DNA from: Poecilobothrus nobilitatus
Lineage: Eukaryota; Arthropoda; Insecta; Diptera; Dolichopodidae
DNA: 64,000 bases
Reading direction: 5' to 3'
Assembly (NCBI GenBank): GCA_947095535.1
Contig: OX352774.1
Span: 72,850,416 to 72,914,415, forward strand
Positions 23,838 through 36,500 of this stretch are shown here, in pieces. The notes below the pieces were generated by a model that searched no databases, was not told the origin of the DNA, and saw only the letters and a program-made list of their open reading frames with translations. The position numbers were made by a program, and so were the translations under genes. Positions within the stretch are counted from its first letter, which is position 1. Every line of letters begins with the position of its first letter.

Positions 23838-25597
23838 TTATATTAAAGCATTTTTCTTAGTACCAATTAATATTCTATTTTTAGGTGTGCAATTTTCAGG
23901 CGATAATCTGGTTAATACAGAATTATATCCCATTTGTTTTGCCAATAACATTCTATCTGTATCTATTACATCCATGCAATGAATATCGTTGTCTGATTTT
24001 ATATTCAAATCGGCAGCATGCGTTAAATATAAGTAGTCTTGTTCACTTAAAATATTTTTAAAGATTTTAGACAAAGGATACGAGATATGTGGCATGGGAG
24101 TAATAGAGCCATAACAGCATGGGCAAGAAATAAATTTGGCACTTTTTTCAATGCATTTTAATAAAACAACATCTGTAGCTGTACCACAAGCATGTAGTGA
24201 TATTCCAACATCAAATTTTCCGATAAAGTAATCTATATTAGATTGATAAAACGAACAATTTTTAAGCTTCAATGTCTTTGACCTTTCTTTTGTAGTCATT
24301 AAAGAAAATTGTTTATTTTCTAAAAAAATTATTTTGCATTTCGGTAACAGTTCCGCTAAAATAATTCCTAAATGACCTGATCCACTACAAAAGTCTACAA
24401 TCGTTTCACCATCTTTGATTAAAGTCATTGCAATGTCTATTAAACATTTTAATTGATCCTTTTTTCGCTGAAGACGTACACCAGGAACTCCGCCATGATC
24501 AGGATGGGTTTCAGAAGAAATTATTTTCCAATCTATATAGGAAATTTGTAGGAATATTTATTAATTTTCGAGAAAATAAAATGTAACAAAAACTTAGACT
24601 TACCAAAATCATAACTACATTCAAATTTTTTTTGACTTGAAATATTTAAATTTTCTGCTTTCAAATTTTCAAGACTATTTACAATATTCGCTTGTACGGT
24701 GGCAACTTTATTAATAGGTTTATATTTTTCAGATTGATTATTTTTATTAAATATGTTTAATGGTTCTTTTTTTAACCAAAATAGTTCTTCAAATTTTAAT
24801 TCGGCTTTTCTTTTGAAAATATTACATTTTGTATTTTCCATTATTGTAATTAAATTTTTGTCATAATTTGTAACATCATTAATCCATTTTGCAAGCTGTG
24901 GTAGAATGTTTAGAATCTTTAGTGTAATTTTTTCTGGCAAAAATTCAAATGATAGTTGAAAAGTTAAAAATATTAAAATATCTACAAGTGTTGGATGATT
25001 ATATTCTGAAAATTTAGCATCTTTAAGTGCAATTATTTTGCTTGATTTTTTAATTTCTTTTTTGTACTTATCGTTTATTTTAAGCGGTTCCTTTAAGTGA
25101 TTATTAAATTGTTTAAATGCATCTGGAATTTCAAATATATGTTCTGATGGATTAAAGTAATGTTGAATAATTTCATTAAAACTATTTACAAGATTTAATT
25201 CACAATATTTTGTCCACGATGATGTTTCAGTTGGAGCATGTAAGCAACTCATATTAAACCCTAAAAGATATTCATAACTTTTACAAACACCTCTAATAAT
25301 CATCTCGCGGCAAACAGCACTAAACCCCGAAATAAAATAATTATCATCATGCACTAAAAAAGGTGGTTTTAAATCATATTGAAAATTATCAAATTCAACA
25401 CAGCTTAAAAATTCTAATTTAAATTTTAAGTAATGCAAACATGGTTTGTATTGAGGTTGAGATTTTATTCTCCTCAGACTTAATTTTCGGGGACAATTGA
25501 AATATTTGTATAGCATTATAACTAAAGCTGATTCCAGAGGAACCGTAATAAATTCTTCATTTCCATTTTCAAAAACTTCAATATATATTTTATCCAT
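23838..25597 (-). CDS. GSTCD: GSTCD-like protein (GST C-terminal domain plus methyltransferase)
   Basis: Two exons, complement(join(23838..24532,24604..25597)), encode 562 residues, close to GSTCD proteins in size. The 71-nt intron has a GTAAGT donor after SYDF and a TATATAG acceptor before DWKIISSETHPDHGGVPG. The N-terminal half has a degraded glutathione-transferase C-terminal-like helical region (ILPQLAKWIND, residues 231-241). The C-terminal half is a Rossmann methyltransferase of the Methyltransf_32 type: SAM-binding loop VDFCSGSGH (377-385), LHACGTATD (444-452) and SCPCCYG (467-473), all typical of the GSTCD/METTL25 group. The substrate is not established for this family as far as I know. 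The start is the first Met of the open frame. It is 384 bp downstream of PDCD5 on the same strand. Confidence 0.9.
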
Positions 25598-25981
25598 TTC
25601 TTCTGGTTAAATAAATTTCCTGAAAAAATAAATTTATTCTTCAACTGTAAAAATAAAACGTCAAACTTCAGTAAAAACTTTAAAAAAGTTTTAATGATCT
25701 TATCAAATCGCATAACTCTCCCAAAATTTTAAAAAACATTCAAATTTAATTCACTGAAATTCCACTAATAAGATATATTCAAAAAAAAAAAAAACGCACT
25801 TTAAATAAATTTAAATTTTGTAATTAATGATTTTATAGTTATAAAACAGAAACTTAAGCATGAAATTATATTAAAAATTAATTAGTCTTAGTTGAGTTGC
25901 AAATTATTTGAAAAATATTTTAATTATAATTGTTTCGTTAATTAACAAAGAAAATGAGACCCATTTTTTTTTTAAACTTTA
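25598..25981. other. Spacer between PDCD5 and GSTCD
   Basis: A/T-rich spacer on the minus strand between the PDCD5 stop and the GSTCD start. It probably contains the PDCD5 3' UTR and the GSTCD promoter. No element recognised. Confidence 0.5.
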
Positions 25982-26389
25982 TTAGCACCCATAATCTTCA
26001 TCGTCGTCTGAATCGATTGCGGCTCTTCTTCTATCATATTTGACTGTAGGCTTTTGAGATGGCATTTGAGCATTTACTTGATTCAACAATGAAATAAATT
26101 GGGCATCATCTAGTTTACCACCTAATTGTCCGGTTTGGGCCATACGTATAATCAATGATTCAACACCTTGAGCTTTTTCCGGTTTACTTAATTTCAAAGT
26201 ATTTAAACGAGCTCTGGCTTCTTGATTTAAAACTTGTGATAAAATAGAATTTTTCATTATTTCTTGTTGTTGAAGTTGTTCTTGTCTTTGAGCGTTTTTA
26301 TCTCCACCACCACCACCACCACCACCGCTTTCAGCTTGAAGCTGACTTAATCTTTGTTGACGTAAAGCCTCTAATTCAGCGTCTCCCAT
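25982..26389 (-). CDS. PDCD5: Programmed cell death protein 5 (PDCD5)
   Basis: Single-exon gene for 135 residues, slightly longer than the usual 125 or so. The family signature is clear: N-terminal acidic helix MGDAELEALRQQRLSQLQ, the helical-bundle core with NSILSQVLNQEARARLNTL and KPEKAQGVESLIIRMAQ, then the basic-acidic tail VKYDRRRAAIDSDDDEDY. Family members are small nuclear/cytosolic DNA-binding-like proteins linked to apoptosis and to the CCT chaperonin. An oligo-glycine tract (residues 22-29, from a GGT repeat) lies in the disordered linker after helix 1 and accounts for part of the extra length. The start is fixed by the conserved N-terminus. Confidence 0.96.
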   Translation of the reverse strand: MGDAELEALRQQRLSQLQAESGGGGGGGGDKNAQRQEQLQQQEIMKNSILSQVLNQEARARLNTLKLSKPEKAQGVESLIIRMAQTGQLGGKLDDAQFISLLNQVNAQMPSQKPTVKYDRRRAAIDSDDDEDYGC

Positions 26390-29300
26390 TGTTATTTAAA
26401 TTATAGGTTGTATAATGTTATAGTAGTATGAGAAGATGAATTGATATTCTACAATAATGCAAAATAAATTTATAAAAGAATTACAATTGTATTAAAATTA
26501 TTCAAGAACAAAATTTAAAATTAAATTAAATGCGTTTTTTTTTTTTTTTTTTTTTCTTTTAGGTTATGTTTAGTAGACAAATTTATTAACTTTTCATAAA
26601 AACATTTCGAATACACATTCTCTTTTAATATATAAATTTCTTTTATCTGAATATAAATTTATATAAAAATGTTTAGTTTATTTTTAGATTCTACAAAAAT
26701 ATTATTTAATAACAGCATATACAATATACACATATGTAAATACATGTAGCAAACACAATTTATTTCGGTTGTTTGTAAGCAAATTTAATTAATATACATG
26801 ATGATGTATAATTGCACTTTTTAGTTTAATTTTTTAAAGTAATTTTGAATATAGTTAGCAAATTTTTGAAACATGTATTGTAAAAATTTAATTTTAATAT
26901 TACTAAAACATCTGATCTGAGTCATAATTTATAATTTTATACAATTTTAATGTTAGGATTTATTTAATTTTGTATATTCCATTATTTACTGTATTATATA
27001 AACAAACATTCAGTTTTTAAAATATTTTAATTAACTTACTATTACTCAATTTTAATATAAAAATTTTTTTTGAATATTAAAAAATAACTATTTTATAATT
27101 ATTGAAAAAAATGCTCTGCTTAAGAAAAAAAGAAATGTCAAAACTCAAAATGAAATGAAAATGACAATTTTTTTTTTAGATTTCGTTTACATGTAAACCT
27201 ATGTAAAAACGATAAAATTCAAAATATTTAGTTAAAAAAAAACGATAAGTTAATAAAAAAATGTGTGGTTCTATTTATACAAATTTGTTAATTTCTTATT
27301 ATGTTATTTTTTAACATTTCCTTTTTGTTTTGTTAGATTATACAAAAAGACGAATTTTATATAATAATGAATATCACTAAATAAAGAAATAAAATAAATA
27401 AAAACTGATATCGTAAAAAGTTGAGATATTAAAAAATTTGATACTATGCTAAATGCTTATAAAAATAACAATAAATTTGAAGCATTTTTTATAATGTTTA
27501 CATATATATTTGTATATTATTTTACACATTATATTAATTAGTAAATACTCAAAAAATTAGTGAAGAAAAAAAAATTTTTTTATTAGGTTAAAAATTTTTC
27601 TTGAAAAAATTAGAATTCAAATTGCGCTTTGAAAAATTTATTTAAAAAATGTTGGTCTACGTGAATGCTTCATAATATATATATATATTATATAAGTTTT
27701 CTTATATATAGTTTAATAATTAACCTATTTCATTAAATTATGATTACTTATACTATGATTATTAAATTTTCTTCACTCTTAAAATTTATGATTACCAATT
27801 ACTAAAGAATATTTTTTATTGTGAATGTCAACATATTTTTTTTTGTGATTGTGAATGTAAGGAATTTCAATTTTCTTAAATGTGTCAAAAAAAAAAAAAA
27901 TTAATAAAAAAAAGTCAGTCAAATTGAATCAACAAATTTCGTCGGATTAGTGTAATTTTTTTAAGGGATCTTGTTTTTTTTTTTTTGTTGTTAATACAAA
28001 AAAAAAATTTGTTATATCAATAAATTTTAGTAGCTTCAAATTGATTTTTTTTTTTAAACTTTTTATATTTAATATATATTAATAAATTCTAACAATATAA
28101 TTAAAAAGTTTTAAGAAAACATGAAAATTTTCTTTGATGAGTTTTACACGGGGGGGTGGTTGATAAATTTTTTTTTATTTTTTTAATTTTTATTAATTAC
28201 AAAAACTCATTTATAGTCTTAAAAATTTAAACGTGAATTTATTATCATAAGATTTATTGATTTATAGTTAAAAATATTTCACCAGTTTATATTCTCTATT
28301 GATAATCAAAAGTATAAAAATTCAACTATATATAAAAGGAAAAACTATAGTTTACTAGTTTTATATAAAATAAAGTGCATACTTACATATATATATTTTA
28401 TTTTGTGAATTTTTTTTTTATGTGGATTCTGATTTGCAACAACACAAAAACTATTTGGTATGTATTAAAAAAATAATTTAAAAAATTTTCTCTAAATTGT
28501 ACTTAATACAATAGAGATTTTCAAAAGAAAAGCAATTGATCTAGTTTTATTAAAAGATGTGTATACATGCATATAATATAAACCATCATCATAAATTTTG
28601 TATTCATTTGTAACCTATATTTTCATCATTTTAAGTGAATATGTTTTTTAATAATTCAAAAACTAAGTTGAAAGTCTATTCTTACATTTTTACAATCTAG
28701 TGTATTTATGTACATATAAAAAAGGTTTTTTTTTTTTTTTTTTTAATCTGGGTCCCCTACATTGATTGGTTTTCAAAGTTAAAAATCTTTAGTTTATTGT
28801 AGTTATAGTACTTTTTTTTGTGATAAATTTGCTTTTTAGACATTTTATTTTCTTTTTAATTAATTCGAACTTATAGATCTGTAAAAAATACTCGTATAGG
28901 TGGTATGTATAGGTATACCGAATAAAATATAGATAAAATATGTACTAATTGATTTTAATTAAATATAGGTGTAAATATATTATTAATTACTATTATATAT
29001 TATTACTATTTGAAGTTTTTTTTTTTTTTTTTTTTTAAATTTTAATAAGTGAAATTTTGTTATATAGGTATATATTATTTTGTTCATATAAAAAATAAGT
29101 CTTTTTTAAGATTTTTAATTGTTTATACATTTGTATATACCCGGCTTTTAGATTTTACAAATTATTTCTTTGATTTTTGAAAATACATTGGTATGTAATT
29201 GAAAGGTTTTCTAAAACATTAAAAAAAAAGAAAAATCTTATTAAGATTTTCAAAAATGATTTTTCTCACACAATCTCACACAAAAAAAGTACACATTTAT

Positions 29301-30532
29301 GGAATTAAAAAAAATTTCATAGTTTTCTTTAATTATTTAATTAGGTACTTATTAATAATTAAAATTTAATTGAAGGAAAAAGTTAAAATAAAAACCACAA
29401 AATTATACTTAAAATTTTACATACTTATGTTGTTTTAGTGTTTTCCATGTCAAACAAAGTTATTTAGTTAGGAAAAATCGCAAAAATTGTCTTATCAATT
29501 ATCAGAGTAATAGTTTTTATTGTGACTTCTGTTTTCATAGGCGGAAAAAAAAAAAACATTTTAAAACAAATTTAATCTTATCTAGAATACAACATGACAT
29601 TAAACACAATCAGAAAACAAATTTTTATATGTTAAATACATTCTTTAAACCTTAAGTTAGAACTCCTTCGATTAAGAATATTGATAGTTGTTATACTCGT
29701 AGTTTGAGTGAAATTTAGATACTTGTAAGAAAAAATAAATGAAGGCAATTAGGTACTTTTTCTTTGCATTAAGAAATATTTTAAATTTTGTTATACCTAT
29801 ATCTCTAAAACTTTTATCTTTATAAAATCTTTTCCCACGCCAATAGTTAAAACCTTAACCCTTATAATGTATAATTTGTATAATATTTTCTACAAATTAA
29901 ACCGATATTTAAAAAAAATTCTTCAATCTGTTACATTTAATTTATTTAGCTAATAGTATATTGTACAATACATTATAGTTTTATTGTTATGTAAAATTTA
30001 GTTAATTTTAATTAATATTTTTTTGTTTTTTGTTAAATTTTGTACGAAATTTACGTAGAAAATATGTAAATATATAATAAGTGTAATAACATAAATATAT
30101 ATTTACTTTATTATAATATTAAAAATAGTTATACTTAGCTGTTCTCAACTAAATGAAATTAAACCTTAGAACTTTAAAAATTGAGCTTACGGCTTCTTTT
30201 AAGACTTTAAGAAGGGTGGCTAAACACTATTTACAAAACAAAGTATTGCACTTAACAAGACAAAAGATAAAAATTTAAAAATATGAAGAACATTAAATAA
30301 AAAAAATTTAATTTTAATTTATTTACTACTTAAAACCTGAAATATTTAAAGAAAAAAACTCTACTTAAACTTATTTTTTTTTGTTTTATAATAAGTAAAT
30401 TTCATGAATTCATCACTTTTCTAATATCAGAATTACATTTATATTTATATTTATATACTAACTTAAATTTAAATATTATTAACTAAATATATTAATAAAA
30501 CAAAAAAAAAAAAAATAAATTATTAGGAAAAA
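26390..30532. other. AT-rich region between PDCD5 and PCM1
   Basis: 4.1 kb separating divergent genes. It should contain both promoters and possibly non-coding 5' exons of the PCM1 gene. I saw no open frame, SINE or inverted-repeat element, only homopolymer runs and a G-rich blip near 28151-28159. Confidence 0.5.
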
Positions 30533-33500
30533 ATGGCACCAATTAACAGTAATAAAAATCCGAACAATCCTAAAAAACAAACAGGAACCGTACCAAAACT
30601 TTCATCAATAATGATGCATACCAATAGCAATAATTTAGTTAAAGATTTAGGAATATTTTCACAAACATCTACATCATCTTTAGCATCACCACCAACACCA
30701 CCACAACAATTACAACGTCAACAACAACAACAACCACCACTATCATCTCAACAACCGCAACAACAACAACAACAACAACAGAAACCATTAACATCAGCTA
30801 ATGTAACAACATCTTCAAATAAAACAAAACCTAATACATCATATCGATCTGGAACATCTCGTAAAAATACTGAAGTTGTAGCACCAACTCGTCGTGAATT
30901 GAAAGATTTTAATGTAAGTACGAATAATTTGTCAATAGTTCAATAAATAAAAATAAATAAGATGATATAAGTATGTACTTAAATATATCTTAAAGTTTTT
31001 ATTATAACAAAATATTTAAATAGTTCGTTCAATTTCTATATTTTTTTAAAAATAAAATTTCAATGTAATTAAAAAACTCCATATGATTAATGCAATAATG
31101 TAAATTTTAGGATTGAATGTTGTCTAAGTGCAGAAAGAGTTAATTTTTATTATTAAAAATGTTTGCAAGCATTGTAATGGTCTCGAGAGTTCTCAGAATT
31201 TTGTCCAGTAGAATTTAAAAACAAAAGAAACAAAAACAATTTTATAACTTTCTAGTTTTTAGATTTTATCCTATAGTATATTTTATCCAGATCAAAATTT
31301 TTTTTTTGTTTAAATGCATTTTAAAAAAGAATCAATTTAAAGTTAGAAAATTTTATTTTTAATTATTATTTTTTTTTTTTGTTTAGATTTTAGAATGACG
31401 TCAATATTTAGTGAAATGAAAATTTCTGTTTCCTTATTTTATTTATTTTCAAAATTCATTTAAAAATTCGAAAAATTTAAATATAAACATGTTACTTATA
31501 GGTACTGATTATTTTTAACCATTTCAATTTAATAAATTTTTATGTACCATGCACCTAACTTAATATTAAAATTTTTGTTAATAAAAAGGTGTAATAAAAA
31601 TTTGTTTTCAATTTTATGAACTTTAAATTTTAAAGTTTTTAGACTAATTTTAAATTTTAGTTTAACATTTTTCCTTTGAGTACTTATGTAAATATAAAAA
31701 TGATTTAAAATATGTATGTATATGTATTTTATTTTACTAACTCTGCATAATTTTGGAAAAACGGAACAAATCTATCTAGTAAAGTGAAATTGATATTCAA
31801 GGTATAAATATTATAGACAATTGAATGAAAGCTAGAAATTTTTTCTCCCATTACGATAAATCATTAAAAGAAAAAGATCTAGAATTAACTTTTATATGGC
31901 CAACTATAATTTTTCCGTGAAGGGGTTCATCGAATGAGTGTCCTCAAGTTCTTCTTCATTGGCCACCTCTTTTGAACTGGTAGTAGTTACATCAAGTTCT
32001 TTTTCATTGGCCAGCTCTTTTGAACTGAGAGTACATACATCATACCATTCCATTATACGTTGGCCTCTACGGCCAACTTAGACAGCTGCTCTGCCACTTT
32101 ACCGCCATATTTCACCTGTGCCCCCTCCCTTCCCCGCCTCTTATTTTGAATAGGAACATGCACAAGTACTATTATTTTGAATAGGAACATCTACGTAAGT
32201 ACTATATCTGCCTATTTATCTTCTTTATATTGAGGTAATCTGCCTTTTGTACCCTTTTTCTCAGCTTCCATTGGTCGGCGTGTAGATTTAACGTTTCATT
32301 AAGAAGGGAGGGGGGCTTTCCCACCTAGGACCTGCGACTCTTTGTGCTCCCCCGATCGCCTCAGTGTCATCGACCCAATCTATACCCTTCATGAATCGTA
32401 TTATATCTACCTTTGAGCATTCATATTTAAGAGAAGCTTTCCCAGTATTCCTCTCTCATAGTTCTTCGCTTTTGAGATCTCAAGTTCAAGCATTGGCACA
32501 GAACGTAAAGTATTGTTTCTGCCTTTACATAAATAATAGTGGAAAAAATTTATTTGCCTCTAAATATTATGAACATTATGCCATATTACATTTATTTTAA
32601 TTTATTCAATTTTATTAGGGAACGTTAGATCCTTGTACGAAAAACATCCATCATATTCAATAAAATTTTATTCTAAAATATGTGAGAAACAAAATGTGGA
32701 CAAGTTTTTTCAACTATATAAATAGTTACTGATCAAAATTTCAATATGTAAAAAGAAATTGTTTGAATTAAATGTGCAAGTATTTTCTGCAAAAGGGAAA
32801 TATTTAAAAGAAAACAATTTATGAAGAATAAATGATATTATAATTTTTTAGATTTCATGATTTATATTTAAATTGATTTAACTAATTTATTTAAATTATC
32901 GTACTTTTTTATTGCCTTTCTTTAAATTCTGTATACTTATTAAAGTACAGTTACAGTATCTGATCTTTGATTTTGTAGAAGTTAAATTAAGTTAAGTAAT
33001 CTTTCAAATTTTTAGCTTGAAGAGATAGAATCATCAGTAAACTATAGTCGAACATCTATCTATAGTATTTTTTTTTTTTTGTTTTTGTTTATAAAATATT
33101 AGTACAATTATAATTTTGCCATAATTCAAACGGTATTACACGTTTTAATCTTCGTATCATCATTGTCCAAAAATTGAATAGCCTCGGCATTGATGTGCTG
33201 TTATATTAAAAATTTAAGAATTACTTAATGCTAAGGTAAGCATTTCATAATATAAAAACAATAATATTACTTAATACTAATTACGAAATGCTTAGTGAAA
33301 TATCAATCTACTTTTACTTAATTTACTTACTTTACTTAATTCATAAAGGACAATCATTTTTAATTCATTCAATTTTTGATCAATCAAGGTTAATGGATAA
33401 TGTAACTAACGTTTTGATAACATTGTCTACCATATTTCTACACCCAAATCCTTATGTAATTTAACATTGCGAATGTATCATGGGACATTAACTACTTATA

Positions 33501-36500
33501 TCACGTAGTGCTTTACTTTGGAAAACGTTGTATTATATTTATATTACTTAGGCTGGCCCAACATCAGAGTTGAATTCCATAAGTCGAAACTGGTTTCAGG
33601 ATTTGTTGATATAGCAGAAGCTTATTTTTAATTGATAGCATAGAGTGTCCACCTAGTAATAAATATATTTTTCTGTTCTTTAGATTTAACTCATCTCGTT
33701 TTTTCTTAATAACATGGGGTTTCATAAGAATTTGGATAAACATTTTTTTTTCTATTAATATTTTAAGAGTACATATCTGTTTTAAAATAATTTTTTTTTT
33801 TGTTTTTTTTTTGAGAGAATCATATATAAATAAATATTTACATTTTAATTGCGCAAAAATTTTCTTTTTAATTCTAAAAATAAAAAAAAAAATTAAAAAT
33901 GAGAAAAATAAAATCACATTTTTCAATAAAAATCAAACTAATATGAAAAGTTGAGGAAAATTTCTCTCTAGAAAAAAAAAAAAAGAAAATTTTTTAATAT
34001 TTTTTTTTTTATGATGAAAAACAATGGATTGGGCCTAAATTGATGATGCGCTACAAAATAATTTTTCTTTTTGCTCCGTTTAGTTTTGAACGAATTTCGA
34101 AAGTAATTTGACTAAAATCGAACGAACGGAAGTTTTTCTATTTACTTATTTTAATTTAATTTTTAATTATATTTTATATATATATACATATAATAAGTAT
34201 GTATATAATACATATATTAAAATTTTATTATAAAAATAACTTATTAACATCGATCTAATTAAATTTACGGGTTATACATATATGAAATTATTATTTAAAT
34301 ATATATATATATTTTTTTTTAATTATTATAATTTAATTATTTTGAATTTTAAAGGATTATTTACTTATTACTTCTGTGAATTCGGATCCAGCTAAACAAC
34401 AAAATAATAATCAATTAAATAGTGGTAGTGGTCAAAATCATATTACTGGAATTAATGATACAATTGAACAAAACGGTCAACAACAGCAACAGCAACAACA
34501 ACAACAATTGGATTCAACGTGTTATGATATAGGTAAATAAAATTTGTTATAAATTTTAAAATAAATTATTATTACTTTGAAATAAGTTATATAGGAACAT
34601 GAGTTAAAAATTAATTTAAAAGTCTATATTTGAAAATATATTTGGAATTTTTGTGTTTTTTTTTTTTTTGTTCATTTAAAAAGAAATATCGTTAAACTAT
34701 TCAACTATAGGTTATCATTAAAAAATACATAAAAAATTAATTTAATTTACAAAAAAAAAAAACAGAGAAATGAAAATAATAATTATGCATGGTCCAAAAC
34801 ATATTATACAGTAAAGTCATAGTCGATGTAGATAATATATAATCATAAGCCCAGTCAATGGTTTAATAGTTAAGATAATGGCCGCGAATTGAAACCCTGG
34901 TAATAGCAATAGCTGATTAATCAACGTTTTAATAAAACTAATGATTCCAGAAACTGAAGTTTAGCCAAATATGAGTCTAGAATGGCTTCAAGTCTTGATT
35001 CTTTTATTAAATGAGGCTATTGAGTTATTGTTGTATTTACAAAAAATTTTTAAGAAACTAAATTTATAACTATTTCTAAAACTGTAATCGTTACCTTCCA
35101 ATTGTAAAATAGTTTTTTTTGTTTGCAAACGTTTTCCATTCGGCTACACTATACTTTTAAATAAAATAGCTTCTATATAATGTAATAATGTTTTGTGCAT
35201 ATTATAAATAAATTAGATTTACCACCAAATCCGATAAAACCTCCAAATCCGATAAACATACGATAGTTCATCCGATCATTCTTTCTAAGAGACTTTAGAT
35301 GATTTATCTATTATTTTCTAATATCTGTTATAATTTTGTAATTTACTAGATTTTTTGGAAGAATATTAAAAAAATAATCATCCATATTCAAATTACATTT
35401 CACTGAGGCGTTAAAAACAATGTATCATGTGATGTCACATCTATTTAAAAATACCCATTCTTTATTTTTACTAATAACTAAAAAAAAATTATTTCAAGAA
35501 ATAATTTAAGAACAACTTCAATAACTACGAATGCAAAGGTGATACGTATCATACCAATTATTTTGGTGTGATTAAAAATGGCTATCACTTCGTAGCAAAA
35601 GTCTTGCAGAAACACCGCATGCGATACTTTTGACATTTTGACACCGCGTCAAATTAAAAAAATCACTTTAGCGTCTTACATAATAACAATGCATCGCATC
35701 CACGATATTCTTCGTATGATAAGTTTTCAAGAATATATAGGTGAATATTATAAATGGAAAATTAATTTTATTAGTGAATGCATTTATTTCATTTTTATTT
35801 TTTTCTAAATAATGACGTCGTGATCATGAACGGGATGAGTATTTTTAGGATTTAATTTTTTTTTTTTTTTTTGTTATCATTTTTTTATTGACCACATGAG
35901 TGGGAGAAAATTTTTTTTTCGGAAAATTAAATGAAAATTTTCACTTCAGGTGTGAAATGAGAAAATACTCTTTTGTTTTTTTTATTTTTGTAATTATCAT
36001 TTTAAAAAAAAAAAAAAAATCAAAAGAAAAAAAAACAGTAAATAAATTTAATGTACTGATTCATAATACACAATATTTTAAAATTAAATATTATTTGATA
36101 TTACTGCCTACTGGTATAAATAATCTAATTAAAAGTTTAAAAAATTCTACAAGTTTTTAATTTTTTTTTATTTAAGAGTTTTAAATTTTTTTTTTTTAAT
36201 TTTCTAAAATTTTTCCTAACAGGAATTTTTTATTTAAAGAATTTTTAACATTTTTAATGTTGTACAGATTTTTGTGTTTTTTTTTTTTTTTTTTTAATAT
36301 CAGAATTCTGTTTTTTTTTTTTTGTTTTATTAAAAAATAAAAGTTTATTTGCATGTGTTTATTTTTGGATCGGAAATAATCTGAAATGCATTTGTTTTTT
36401 TTTTTTACTGTCGGAATTGTTTATATGTAAATTTATAAATAATTTGCAAGTATCGGTTATAGAAAAAAAAAAAAAAAAAAACGAGAAATTAAAAATTAAA

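Larger units (their letters stand above)
30914..34354 (+). other. PCM1 intron 1
   Basis: 3.4-kb intron, GTAAGTA donor and TTTTAAAG acceptor. Apart from the LINE remnant at 31920-32545, it is AT-rich with poly-T runs. The minus-strand frame at 33564-33926 is Lys/Phe-rich and not credible. Confidence 0.75.

Noticed and set aside
32364..32600. Plus-strand frame of 78 codons in PCM1 intron 1
   Set aside because: Shadow of a minus-strand LINE remnant; no splice signals link it to PCM1.
33564..33926. 120-codon minus-strand frame in PCM1 intron 1
   Set aside because: Composition is dominated by Lys, Ile and Phe from homopolymer runs, with no domain and no repeat of the frame elsewhere.
34855..34925. 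tRNA-like stretch in PCM1 intron 2
   Set aside because: Only a loose resemblance to A and B boxes (GGTTTAATAGTTAAGATAAT, GAATTGAAACCC); no body match to the SINE families.
35900..36160. 86-codon plus-strand frame in PCM1 intron 2
   Set aside because: Low-complexity poly-A/T translation; no in-phase splice sites that would add it to PCM1.
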